49,244 bases of DNA from NCBI GenBank assembly GCA_023429825.1, contig JAEZDC010000031.1, positions 1 to 49,244 of the forward strand, in the 5' to 3' direction. The position numbers and the translations under genes are program-made. Below the pieces are notes generated by a model. It ran no database searches. It saw only the letters and a list, made by a program, of their open reading frames with translations, and was not told the origin of the DNA. How positions within the stretch are numbered: the first letter of the stretch is position 1; each line of letters begins with the position of its first letter. This document shows, piece by piece, positions 41,591-49,039 of this stretch. This DNA is from Bacteroidota bacterium. GTDB taxonomy: Bacteria; Bacteroidota; Bacteroidia; Chitinophagales; Chitinophagaceae.

Positions 41591-42013
41591 TTAATTTTTT
41601 CTGCCTGCTAAAATGTACAGCGAAAAGGCACCGATGGCCATCACCGCATCTCTCACTGCAACATCATAATATTGCCCCGTTAGCAGCAGGTTGAAGGCAA
41701 TGCCCAATAGCCATAAGCCAACTATCAAACTGCCCAGCCTGGGCTTGACTAGCACGATCACTCCAGCTACGATCTCAATTATACCTACAATCAGCATAAA
41801 ACTAGGCGGTGCCAATGGAAGTATATTAGCAACTTGCGGAGCTAAGTATTGATCCCAGTTAACCAGCAGGTGCGTAAACTTGTCGGCGCCTGCCACGATA
41901 GGGACCAAGCCATAGGTTAATCTGAGCAGTGTTATTACCCGATCGGTTGCAGAAGTCGTGGTGATTGTTGCCGGTGAGTGTGTGGTTGCATAATTAGCTG
42001 TTGCGGTAGCCAT
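41591..42013 (-). CDS. DoxX-like membrane protein
   Basis: The 140 residues start with a Thr/Ala-rich cytosolic tail (about 1-25) and contain four hydrophobic helices (about 27-42, 66-86, 90-108 and 115-133). R-L-T-Y-G-L-V-P-I-V-A-G-A-D-K-F and I-V-G-I-I-E-I-V-A-G-V-I-V-L are typical of DoxX/DoxD-like proteins. Family members are linked to thiol or redox balance at the membrane in some bacteria. A TGTAACC-N16-CTCTGA promoter element (42053-42081) links it to the ECF sigma factor at 42.9 kb. Confidence 0.88.
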   Translation of the reverse strand: MATATANYATTHSPATITTTSATDRVITLLRLTYGLVPIVAGADKFTHLLVNWDQYLAPQVANILPLAPPSFMLIVGIIEIVAGVIVLVKPRLGSLIVGLWLLGIAFNLLLTGQYYDVAVRDAVMAIGAFSLYILAGRKN

Positions 42014-42052
42014 AGTATTGATTTTTATTTTAGAAATGAGTTTCGTCTTTAT

Positions 42053-42081
42053 TCAGAGCAGTGAAAACAAAAAAGGTTACA
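42053..42081 (-). promoter_or_regulatory. Candidate ECF promoter of the DoxX gene (TGTAACC-N16-CTCTGA)
   Basis: TGTAACC at 42075-42081 (- strand), then 16 nt, then CTCTGA at 42053-42058, 40 bp before the start codon. The same -35 word precedes the flavoreductase and sigma factor genes. Confidence 0.65.
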
Positions 42082-42099
42082 GTCTTATTATTCGGGTCG

Positions 42100-42768
42100 C
42101 TATTTTTCAAACACTATAGCTTCAGGAAAGGCACCGAATTTCAATAATATTCCCTGTATTTTTTCTGTCATGGATGGAGGACCACAAATGTAAAATTGCT
42201 TAGAAAAATCATTGACATGTTCTTTAATGAAGCTCTCGTCTATAAAGCCGTTGAAATATGGCTTATCAGCAGGTTCATCAGTGATCAAATACAAAACATT
42301 GCCGCCCATTAATGAGGATAGCTCGTCACGAAGTATAATGTCCGCCGTTGTTTTATTCGAGAAAAAAAGGAAGCTATCTTTCAATTCATCTTTCCTGTGT
42401 AATTCTCTGAAAATAGAAATGAATGGAGTGATGCCTGCTCCTCCTGCAAAAAAATAACCTGCTCCTTTGTATTCGATCGTTCCCCACGGTTCATCGATGA
42501 TCATCTCGTCGCCAGGCTGTAGGTTCAGTAGTTCATTCGTTACCCCTGGATGCTGTTTGTACGATTTAATAATAAATTCCAGATGTGTATCATCGTTCAA
42601 CGAGGTAAAAGTGAAAGGTCTTTTTCTGTTTTCCCAACCCGGTTTTTTGATCGCTACCTCTGTTGCCTGTCCTGGTGCAAAATTGTAGCCCGACGGTTTT
42701 TCGGTCTTGAAAGAATGCACATCATGTGTCAGTTGGTCGATAGATAATATCCTTACCGTAAAAGCCAT
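42100..42768 (-). CDS. Ferredoxin-NADP reductase-like flavoprotein
   Basis: The 222 residues contain an FAD-binding barrel with R-K-R-P-F-T-F-T-S (R50-x-Y/F-T/S motif) and G-D-E-M-I-I-D-E-P-W-G. The NAD-binding domain starts F-F-A-G-G-A-G-I-T-P-F and ends Y-I-C-G-P-P-S-M. This is the minimal FNR-like reductase, with no ferredoxin domain, so it passes electrons between NAD(P)H and an unknown partner such as a flavodoxin, ferredoxin or oxygenase. A TGTAACC-N17-CACTGA element (42786-42815), back to back with that of the sigma factor gene, suggests shared control. Confidence 0.9.
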   Translation of the reverse strand: MAFTVRILSIDQLTHDVHSFKTEKPSGYNFAPGQATEVAIKKPGWENRKRPFTFTSLNDDTHLEFIIKSYKQHPGVTNELLNLQPGDEMIIDEPWGTIEYKGAGYFFAGGAGITPFISIFRELHRKDELKDSFLFFSNKTTADIILRDELSSLMGGNVLYLITDEPADKPYFNGFIDESFIKEHVNDFSKQFYICGPPSMTEKIQGILLKFGAFPEAIVFEK

Positions 42769-42785
42769 TATTGTAATTTTTTTAC

Positions 42786-42815
42786 TCAGTGTTATCTATG
42801 AGCCAAAAGGTTACA
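42786..42815 (-). promoter_or_regulatory. Candidate ECF promoter of the flavoreductase gene (TGTAACC-N17-CACTGA)
   Basis: TGTAACC at 42809-42815 on the - strand, then 17 nt, then CACTGA at 42786-42791, 17 bp before the start codon. Its TGTAACCTTTT word is the exact inverse of the one at 42843, giving an 11-bp inverted repeat. Confidence 0.6.
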
Positions 42816-42842
42816 ACAGTTTAAAAAAAACTTTCGAACGAG

Positions 42843-42872
42843 TGTAACCTTTTTAGCCTGAGTCCACTCTAC
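42843..42872 (+). promoter_or_regulatory. Candidate autoregulatory ECF promoter (TGTAACC-N17-CTCTAC)
   Basis: TGTAACC at 42843-42849, then 17 nt, then CTCTAC at 42867-42872, 13 bp before the sigma factor start. It is divergent from the flavoreductase promoter. Confidence 0.65.
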
Positions 42873-42885
42873 ATTTACAAGGGAT

Positions 42886-43557
42886 ATGAAAGAGATTTTA
42901 CAGAACACGGTGGCAGGTGATGAAGTGATCATCGCTAAAATAGTGGCAGGCGAGGCTGCTATGTACGAGATTTTGATCAGGAGATACAACCCGGTATTGT
43001 ATAAGATAGCGAGAAGTTATGGATTCAATCATCATGATGCAGAAGACTTAATGCAGGAAACACACGTTGCAGCTTATCAGAATTTAAAACAATTTGCTTT
43101 CAGGTCTTCTTACAAAACATGGATATCTAAGATAATCAGCCATAAATGTTTGTACAGGTTAAACCACGGTTACCAAAGGCGGGAGCAGCCGGGCAGCCAT
43201 ATTATTTATGAAGATGCTAAACCCATGTTAGGCAATGATAAGACTATGGATCCCGAGCAATCATCATTAAGCAAAGAATTTACGGCAGTCTTAGAGAAAG
43301 CCTTACAGGTAATACCCATCAATTACCGGAGTGTTTTTGTTCTAAGAGAAATAGAGGGCTTCTCGGTCAGCGAGACTGCCGAGATATTGAACATTACAAC
43401 GATCAATGTGAAGGTGAGAACAAATCGGGCTAAAGCTATGTTACAAAAGCAACTTGAAGCGTTTTATGCATCTACCGGTCTTTATGAGTTCAATCTTATC
43501 TACTGCGATGACATTGTGAAAAAAGTTTTTGACAGGATCAACTCATTCCATAAATAG
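42886..43557 (+). CDS. ECF-type sigma factor with a C-terminal extension
   Basis: The 223 residues contain region 2 (about 18-90; Y-E-I-L-I-R-R-Y-N-P-V-L-Y, H-D-A-E-D-L-M-Q-E-T, S-Y-K-T-W-I-S-K-I-I) and region 4 (about 125-185; I-P-I-N-Y-R-S-V-F-V-L-R-E-I-E-G-F-S-V-S-E-T-A-E-I-L). About 35 extra residues follow region 4, ending Y-E-F-N-L-I-Y-C-D-D-I-V-K-K-V-F with one Cys. No anti-sigma gene is adjacent, so the tail may have a regulatory role. The TGTAACC promoter words before this gene and two neighbours suggest it drives its own expression and theirs. A 62-residue gene follows after 6 bp. Confidence 0.9.
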   Translation: MKEILQNTVAGDEVIIAKIVAGEAAMYEILIRRYNPVLYKIARSYGFNHHDAEDLMQETHVAAYQNLKQFAFRSSYKTWISKIISHKCLYRLNHGYQRREQPGSHIIYEDAKPMLGNDKTMDPEQSSLSKEFTAVLEKALQVIPINYRSVFVLREIEGFSVSETAEILNITTINVKVRTNRAKAMLQKQLEAFYASTGLYEFNLIYCDDIVKKVFDRINSFHK

Positions 43558-43563
43558 TATCCA

Positions 43564-43752
43564 ATGAAAGTGAAATTGTTTGTTGCCGATGATCTTAAAG
43601 AAATAGAGTTGCAAATAAATGAATTTCTGCAGGCGTCTTCAATACAGGTGCATCATATAACACAGTCCCAATCAAATCAAAAGGGGAAGTTTTTATTCGT
43701 AACGGGTATTTATTATTATCAGAGGCCGAATACCAAACAATGGAAAGTATAA
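43564..43752 (+). CDS. Small protein of unknown function following the ECF sigma factor
   Basis: The 62 residues start MKVKLFVADDLKEIELQINE, a beta-alpha pattern, and end with a beta-hairpin-like Y-Y-Y-Q-R-P-N-T-K. There is no signal peptide, metal motif or membrane segment. It follows the sigma gene by 6 bp and is likely cotranscribed; it could modulate the sigma factor, but it lacks known anti-sigma features. The shape recalls short DUF2758-like proteins, uncertainly. Confidence 0.5.
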   Translation: MKVKLFVADDLKEIELQINEFLQASSIQVHHITQSQSNQKGKFLFVTGIYYYQRPNTKQWKV

Positions 43753-44039
43753 TAGATGCCTCGAATATTAAGTGTTGGTTGATATATGATCTTTTTTATA
43801 TAGTTCCGTTACATGTACTAAACTTTAGCAGTGGCTCTTTAACAAGGGAATTATACACTTCAATTACCGTATAACACGCGGGTGCAAAAATGCATTTCAA
43901 GAGACACCACATTCCCTGAATCTCTTCTTCTCTTCGGATATCAATAAGATATTGCGGAGGAAGTAAGACAACAGATTTGTATATTTATAAGAGATAGGCA
44001 AGCCCTTATTGCAATCCACCATTTGAAAACTTCACGCAC

Positions 44040-44657
44040 ATGAAACTACTATCGCTTTTAATTATCCTGTCTTTTGGCAGTATTGCATCCGCACAAAGCA
44101 GGTTGGCCGCAGATAATCAAAAACTAAACGATCTCACCCGCAACTTTAAAACTTATTCTATCGAATTGGTCATAAACGCTGCGCCTGTCAATACCCCGGT
44201 GGTAAATGAAATACATACCACTTTACGAAATAATTTCAGTTTTCTTAAAGGGAAAAAGATGAAGCGTAATGCAAGTGATTTGGTGATCCGTGTCTATATG
44301 GATGGCCAGGTCTTAGGCTCTGAACGCTACACGGTCACTTCTAATATAACCAATTCGGCCACGTACACCAAGCACTCATATGCGCTGGATCACCTGGTAC
44401 ATGCCTGGATGACGTTGCATACCAATGATGCTGAATTGATAACAATAACCCTTGACTCGAGTGCAATAGTGAAGAGAACTTATAATTATGTGGAAACGAT
44501 CAGTGACTATAGCTGGGCCAGTGAGTACAATGCCATGCGATATAAGCAAAGTGACCGTGAATCCGCAGATAAAGGACGAATGGGTGTGAGCCAGCTATGG
44601 AGTTTTGAGAAAGATTTTTTCCAGGTTTTCACTAACTATAAAAAATCAAAACTGTAG
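44040..44657 (+). CDS. Secreted protein of unknown function
   Basis: The 205-residue protein has a signal peptide (MKLLSLLIILSFGSIASAQ). The mature part is beta-rich in the middle (S-Y-A-L-D-H-L-V-H-A-W-M near 117, L-I-T-I-T-L-D-S-S near 135) and helical at the end (F-E-K-D-F-F-Q-V-F). No catalytic motif is recognised. It stands alone on + between two gaps. No terminator is obvious after it. Confidence 0.75.
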   Translation: MKLLSLLIILSFGSIASAQSRLAADNQKLNDLTRNFKTYSIELVINAAPVNTPVVNEIHTTLRNNFSFLKGKKMKRNASDLVIRVYMDGQVLGSERYTVTSNITNSATYTKHSYALDHLVHAWMTLHTNDAELITITLDSSAIVKRTYNYVETISDYSWASEYNAMRYKQSDRESADKGRMGVSQLWSFEKDFFQVFTNYKKSKL

Positions 44658-44813
44658 ATCAGCACGGAACTGTAATGATCAGCCATAGTGTTGTTATCAG
44701 TACTGCTATTCAAAGATATTGTGATACCGCCTCTGTCGGTTTTCATAACGCTGTCTTCAGATTGCCTTAACCTTGATAGTTAACCTGATCATTCAACGTA
44801 CAATTTTCTGGCA

Positions 44814-44966
44814 TCAATAAGGATAGATGCTCAACATCTGTTCTCTATATTCCGCACTAAGTTTGGGTTTCATAATATACGAATAGCGCTGTGCAAACTC
44901 CAGGGATAGCCACGGTGATACTGCGGAGATAAACCTAACAGGCATATACATTAACCAATGTTCCAC
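44814..44966 (-). CDS. Short ORF (50 residues) overlapping dispersed repeat copy C
   Basis: From a GTG (or an ATG 5 codons later) it encodes a product ending Y-I-M-K-P-K-L-S-A-E-Y-R-E-Q-M-L-S-I-Y-P-Y. The end (R-E-Q-M-L-S-I) matches the mini-ORF in copy B at 46004-46123 (F-R-E-H-M-L-S-I), and the DNA around it (44823-44900) is similar to copy B. The coding character is plausible but unproved: the conserved part may be a repeat that happens to be open. The rest of the 44658-45077 gap shows no gene. Confidence 0.35.
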   Translation of the reverse strand: MEHWLMYMPVRFISAVSPWLSLEFAQRYSYIMKPKLSAEYREQMLSIYPY

Positions 44967-45077
44967 GCCTTAAAAATCAGTTTACCGGCGAGATAACGTA
45001 ATTATACGCTTGACTTTATAAAAGAATATTTTGAATATCGCAGTGTTAATTAATTCAATAACTAAAAACCAAAGCTT

Positions 45078-45599
45078 ATGGCCAACCCTAACCTGATATC
45101 GGCAACGATTCCCGGGGGAGACATGACAGACATCAAGACTGCAATTGATGTTATCAAGAACAAGCTGAGCACCGTTTTACTTTTCAACCTCACCGACGAG
45201 GACAGAAAAGGACTGGCGAAGATGGGAGATAAGACGATCCCATTCGTTAAGAAAGCGCTTGGCTATGCAGACCAGTATCCTAACCTGGTGCCCAATTACA
45301 TGGACCTGCCCGAGGCGAAGATCGACCTCAAACTGGCGGAAGATCTTGCAGAGATCCAACGTTTGTTGCAGCCCACTGTAACTGCGATTGATGACACGCT
45401 CACGATCGCGGGGGCAGAAGCGTATGATGCAGCCCGTACTTTCTACGGCTACGTACTCGGCGCAACTGAACAGAACGTAGCAGGATCGCAGGCGATCTAT
45501 GATGACATGAAACAACGTTTCCCCGGCAGACCCAGAAAATCGGGGCAGCAGAGCCAGAATGTTGTGGATGCCGGTAAAAAAGAAACAACAGAACAGTAA
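45078..45599 (+). CDS. Cytosolic helical protein of a Bacteroidota family, function unknown
   Basis: The 173-residue protein has no signal peptide. It starts MANPNLISATIPGGDMTDIK and has the segment L-T-D-E-D-R-K-G-L-A-K-M-G-D-K-T-I-P-F-V near residue 42 and A-Y-D-A-A-R-T-F-Y-G-Y-V near 117, blocks that I have seen in a family of 150-200 residue Bacteroidota proteins. The C-terminus is basic and polar (R-F-P-G-R-P-R-K-S-G). The function is unknown. A strong terminator follows, and then the 21-bp hairpin array. Confidence 0.8.
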   Translation: MANPNLISATIPGGDMTDIKTAIDVIKNKLSTVLLFNLTDEDRKGLAKMGDKTIPFVKKALGYADQYPNLVPNYMDLPEAKIDLKLAEDLAEIQRLLQPTVTAIDDTLTIAGAEAYDAARTFYGYVLGATEQNVAGSQAIYDDMKQRFPGRPRKSGQQSQNVVDAGKKETTEQ

Positions 45600-45628
45600 A
45601 AGATTAGTTAGAACATTGAACACGGCGT

Positions 45629-45658
45629 AACGGGTGAGATTTTTCTCACCCGTTTTTA
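45629..45658 (+). terminator. Rho-independent terminator
   Basis: AACGGGTGAGA and TCTCACCCGTT form an 11-bp stem around TTTT, then TTTATT. It follows the helical protein gene by 29 bp. Its GTGAGA/TCTCAC arms resemble the array just downstream. Confidence 0.9.
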
Positions 45659-45674
45659 TTTTCTCTGGGTGGCA

Positions 45675-45991
45675 ACATTTGAAAAACTCTGTTGAAGTGA
45701 GAAAAAGCTCACTTTGAGTGAGAAAAAGCTCAGTTGAAGTGCCGGGAATCTCTCTTGAACCTCCGGGAATCTCTATCAGCGTGAGAAGTTTCTCTGTGAA
45801 CGAGAGAAAGATCTCACTTGCAGTGAGAAACAATCTCGCTGCGATAGAGAAAAATCTCATTTGTAGTGAGAAGTTTCTAATGAAACGAGAGAAAAAGCTC
45901 GGTGGAAGTGAGATTGTTTGTTGGTGTGAGTGAGAAAAAGCTCACTTGGATAGAGAAAGTCGGAGGTAGGAGTGAGAAAAAGGTGGGTTGG
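45675..45991. repeat. Degenerate tandem array of 21-bp units, many with GAGA/TCTC hairpin arms
   Basis: Fifteen units start at 45675, 45696, 45717, 45738, 45759, 45780, 45801, 45822, 45844, 45865, 45886, 45907, 45929, 45950 and 45971; two intervals are 22 bp and the rest are exactly 21. The consensus is about AGTGAGAAAAAGCTCACTTG. Many units keep a self-complementary core (GTGAG...CTCAC, GAGAAGTTTCTC, GAGAAAAATCTC) although the bases between vary. No unique spacers exist, so it is not CRISPR. The 22-bp steps break any single reading frame. It lies between a terminator and repeat copy B, upstream of the caspase-like gene. Confidence 0.8.
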
Positions 45992-46003
45992 AGATTGTTG
46001 GAG

Positions 46004-46143
46004 CTAAACCGCAATGTCCGCTAATGACTTGGCTAGGAAGGGGAGACATTGCGGAGAAGGGAAAGAATCGATGCTCAACATGTGTTCTCTGAACTCCAGA
46101 CTAAATCTGACTTTTATTAACATCCCAAGGGCGCTGCGCTTAC
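46004..46143. repeat. Dispersed intergenic repeat, copy B (palindrome plus mini-ORF)
   Basis: CCGCAATGTC (46009-46018) and GACATTGCGG (46045-46054) form 10-bp arms. The sequence after them, from about 46069, is similar to 44823-44900 (shared GATGCTCAACAT, GTTCTCT, GCGCTG). On the - strand 46123-46004 is an open frame of 39 residues (MLIKVRFSLEFREHMLSIDS and on to S-L-A-D-I-A-V). The rest of the gap before the caspase gene is unremarkable. Confidence 0.6.
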
Positions 46144-46238
46144 TTTTCAGATAGCAAGGGTTGCTCTAAACTAAGCCACGAACGCCACAGGGATAATAAC
46201 TGAATGTCGTATAATTGTGAACTGTAAATTGTTTGGTA

Positions 46239-48362
46239 ATGAAAACTGTTTCACTTTTAGCCATCTTGATGTTCACTTTCGGAATTTGCGCTCAATCGCA
46301 AAAAGCAACACGGGAGACCATCAGAAGGTATAAGTCGGCTGAATCAATAGCAAAAGATGCCTTGGAAAAATTGAACGAGGGCAAGTTGAATGAATCAAAA
46401 TTATTGATTAAAAAATCTATAGATGAACATCCTTCAGAAATGGTCTTTGATTATCTAGAAGTATTACTGGAAACGCAAGACTTTTCAAATAGCCTGGAGA
46501 TTTTTGAATATTGCAAAAAGGGCATCATCAGCTTCCCTGATTCAATAATGGCTTCCCGTATCGATGGACTCAAAACTTTGTATGCGTCAAGCAAAAGCTC
46601 TGTGTTGTCGCTAGCACTCTATGAGGCAATAATGCTTTTTGAAAAGCATGGGTTCTATAATGGCATCAAGATAGTTAGGGATGAGATAATTGAGACTGCT
46701 ACTGATCCACAATACATCAGTATTCATCAGTTTGAACGATCATTATTGAGTGGGGATTATAGCACAGCATTATCAATTGCGGCGCACCAGCCACGAAGGA
46801 CTAATAATGGCGATTTATGGTATTTGCGCATTGTAATGATTGCCAGAGTACAGCTGGAGATGGGAGAGTTTGTAGAAGCACATGAAACGATGAAAGAGTT
46901 AAAAAATCTTGAATGGGGCGTATCCGTTTATCCTTCAATGAGGCCTTGGTATGTGCTGGCAGAAACAGCAGCAAGAGTGGGAGATGCAGCGGAGATACGA
47001 AGGGCATATACTTATATAGCAAAGCATTTTTGGGAGGACAATCGTAATGCCAAGGGATATAAAATGAGAACTAAGGACTATTATTTGTTTGCCCTTGGCG
47101 ACATTCAGCTCGGAAAATATTCACAGGCATTGCTGTATCTCGACAGTATACCAATGGTAAAAAAATACGTCGTTACCGAACCCGTTCCTAAATGGATGGT
47201 GTATAATTTATACGGAGATGCATATAAAGGGTTGAAGCAATACGCTAAAGCTAAAGATTGTTATGATATATCTTTATTCTCTAATCCTCACTATAGCTTT
47301 GCAAAAGCTGGTTTAATAGATTTAGAATCAACTATTGCCAGCGAGACTTCCAGGGATAAAACTCCTCCAGTAATAACCATTACAGAGCCTCAATCCACTA
47401 GAGGTTTAGCTGTGGTAGCGAATGGGCGAACAATCCAGGTTCGGGGAGTTGCAACAGATCCTTCCGGCTTAAGATCGGTAACGATTAATGGGAAAGAAGC
47501 ATTTTTTCAAAATTCAGGTAATTTTTGGGGAGAAATCGCATTAACACCAGGAAATAACAAAATACTAATTAAGGCTATTGATGCAGCAGACAATGTTGGA
47601 AGTATCAGCTTTGATGTGACTGAGCAAACAGAAATTGAACCTGTAGTAGTTAAAGAGGGAAAAAACTACTGTTTATTGATTGCATCGCAGGATTACAAAG
47701 ATCCCACGATTGTTTCATTAAATAATCCTATTCCTGATGCGATAAAATTGAAGCTCGTATTGAAGAACAATTATAACTTTTTGGATGAAAACATCATCAC
47801 ACTGTTCAACCCAACAAATAACGATATCAAAAGGCAGCTGCTGGAACTCTCCAACATGTTAAACCCGGAAGACAATGTGATAATATTTTATGCGGGTCAT
47901 GGACTATGGGTTGAAAAAGAAAAAAAGGGTTATTGGTTTATGGTTGATGCGGTTCGTAATGATGAAAATACCTGGTTCTCTAATAAAACCGCTTTAGATC
48001 TGATAAGTAAGATTCCAGCACGGCACACTCTACTGATTACTGATGCCTGTTTCTCAGGCGGCGTATTCAAAACACGATCTTTTACGAAAGATGCATCAAC
48101 AACAGTTCAGGTATTGGGAGAAAAAATAAGTCGCGTTGCGATAACTTCCGGCAATGATACAGAGGTACCCGACGAATCGATATTTATGAAATACCTGATT
48201 AAGGCATTATCTGAAAACACTGATAAATATTTGCCTGCACAAAAGATGTTCATCACCAGGATTATCGAAGCTGTCATAAATGAAAGCAAAATTGAACCTA
48301 GATACGGAACCTTGGAATCAGCCGGTCATATAGGAGGAGATTTTATATTTACTAAAAATTAG
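46239..48362 (+). CDS. Secreted caspase-like protein: TPR, Ig-like and peptidase C14 domains
   Basis: The ATG at 46239 (a TTG two codons upstream is less likely) gives 707 residues. A signal peptide ends near residue 19 (F-G-I-C-A-Q). Residues about 25-370 are helical and TPR-like. Residues about 374-465 form an Ig-like domain (D-K-T-P-P-V-I-T-I-T-E-P, V-R-G-V-A-T-D-P-S-G). Residues about 470-700 are a caspase/metacaspase-like domain with H554 in F-Y-A-G-H-G and C604 in D-A-C-F-S-G-G, so the dyad is intact. Export means it works in the periplasm or beyond. Substrates are unknown. The fragment at the window start is another protein of this general class. Confidence 0.92.
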   Translation: MKTVSLLAILMFTFGICAQSQKATRETIRRYKSAESIAKDALEKLNEGKLNESKLLIKKSIDEHPSEMVFDYLEVLLETQDFSNSLEIFEYCKKGIISFPDSIMASRIDGLKTLYASSKSSVLSLALYEAIMLFEKHGFYNGIKIVRDEIIETATDPQYISIHQFERSLLSGDYSTALSIAAHQPRRTNNGDLWYLRIVMIARVQLEMGEFVEAHETMKELKNLEWGVSVYPSMRPWYVLAETAARVGDAAEIRRAYTYIAKHFWEDNRNAKGYKMRTKDYYLFALGDIQLGKYSQALLYLDSIPMVKKYVVTEPVPKWMVYNLYGDAYKGLKQYAKAKDCYDISLFSNPHYSFAKAGLIDLESTIASETSRDKTPPVITITEPQSTRGLAVVANGRTIQVRGVATDPSGLRSVTINGKEAFFQNSGNFWGEIALTPGNNKILIKAIDAADNVGSISFDVTEQTEIEPVVVKEGKNYCLLIASQDYKDPTIVSLNNPIPDAIKLKLVLKNNYNFLDENIITLFNPTNNDIKRQLLELSNMLNPEDNVIIFYAGHGLWVEKEKKGYWFMVDAVRNDENTWFSNKTALDLISKIPARHTLLITDACFSGGVFKTRSFTKDASTTVQVLGEKISRVAITSGNDTEVPDESIFMKYLIKALSENTDKYLPAQKMFITRIIEAVINESKIEPRYGTLESAGHIGGDFIFTKN

Positions 48363-48395
48363 TTGCTCGGTTGCAGTTCAAGTTGAAACCGCGCT

Positions 48396-48425
48396 ATCCG
48401 AAGAGTTAGCTTTCGCTCTTCGGAT
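48396..48425 (+). terminator. Terminator hairpin after the caspase-like gene
   Basis: ATCCGAAGAG and CTCTTCGGAT form a 10-bp stem around a 10-nt loop, followed by GTTTATT. It lies 33 bp after the stop. Confidence 0.7.
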
Positions 48426-48435
48426 GTTTATTAAG

Positions 48436-48454
48436 AAGCAGTCTTCGACTGCTT
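48436..48454. repeat. Hairpin AAGCAGTC-TTC-GACTGCTT
   Basis: An 8-bp perfect stem directly follows the terminator; its AGAAGCAGT arm resembles that of the hairpin at 15104-15132. Possible second terminator. Confidence 0.4.
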
Positions 48455-48553
48455 TCCTGTTGCGCAAAGTTCAGAACGTATAAGTGAGTGACACAACAGG
48501 TGATCCCATGAGGTACTTCAGCTGGCTACATAAAGAATCCAACTTAACGCATA

Positions 48554-48583
48554 AACCTCTCAGGTTAAAAAACCTGACAGGTT
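48554..48583. repeat. AACCT-TCAGGTT palindromic element
   Basis: Two near-identical half-palindromes (AACCTCTCAGGTT and AACCTGACAGGTT) are joined by AAAA, so the whole can fold back on itself. AACCTGACAGGTT-type palindromes are, as far as I recall, common intergenic repeats in Bacteroidota. It lies 103 bp before the ferredoxin start. Confidence 0.5.
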
Positions 48584-48685
48584 ATGGTGACCACAATCAT
48601 CTTCTCTCCCTGACCCTCATCATCCCCTCCGCCCGCTAACATTTGTTCTTTTACATCAATTCCAAAACTCAAAAGAACAAACACT

Positions 48686-49039
48686 ATGGCTCTTAAGATA
48701 ACAGAAGAATGTATCAACTGCGGTGCCTGCGAACCGGAATGTCCCAACAATGCGATCTATGAAGGCGGTGTAGATTGGTCCATCTCCGACGGTACCAAAG
48801 CATCGGGCAGTTTCGTATTAACTGATGGCAGTATCGTAGACGCTGCACAAAAATTCGAAGCACTTACTTCCGATATCTATTTCATCGTTCCCAACAAATG
48901 CACCGAATGCCAGGGCTTTCATGAAGAACCACAATGCGCCGCGGCTTGTCCGGTTGACTGTTGCGTTCCCGATGAAGCGTACAGTGAAACAGTGGAGCAG
49001 TTGATGGCGAAGAAGGAGGCGTTACATAGTAATAATTAG
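48686..49039 (+). CDS. 4Fe-4S dicluster ferredoxin
   Basis: The 117 residues hold two iron-sulfur motifs. The first is C-I-N-C-G-A-C-E-P-E-C-P (9-20), a perfect C-x2-C-x2-C-x3-C-P. The second is C-T-E-C-Q-G-F-H-E-E-P-Q-C-A-A-A-C-P (about 72-89), where C-x2-C is followed by an 8-residue insert, as in the YfhL/Alvin-type ferredoxins. Another C-C pair follows. It carries electrons in the cytosol. No partner enzyme lies next to it in the window. Confidence 0.93.
   Translation: MALKITEECINCGACEPECPNNAIYEGGVDWSISDGTKASGSFVLTDGSIVDAAQKFEALTSDIYFIVPNKCTECQGFHEEPQCAAACPVDCCVPDEAYSETVEQLMAKKEALHSNN

Noticed and set aside
42801..42853. AAAAGGTTACA inverted repeat as a terminator or operator
   Set aside because: The 27-nt gap and the third TGTAACC copy before DoxX fit two divergent ECF promoters better than a hairpin.
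45177..45860. Long - strand open frame (227 residues) across the 45.1-kb gene and the tandem array
   Set aside because: It is antisense to a better-supported + strand gene. Part of it is the 21-bp array read as a heptad repeat, and the 22-bp steps show the array is not kept in frame.
45675..45991. CRISPR array
   Set aside because: The units are directly adjacent and 21 bp long, with no unique spacers, no leader and no cas genes nearby.
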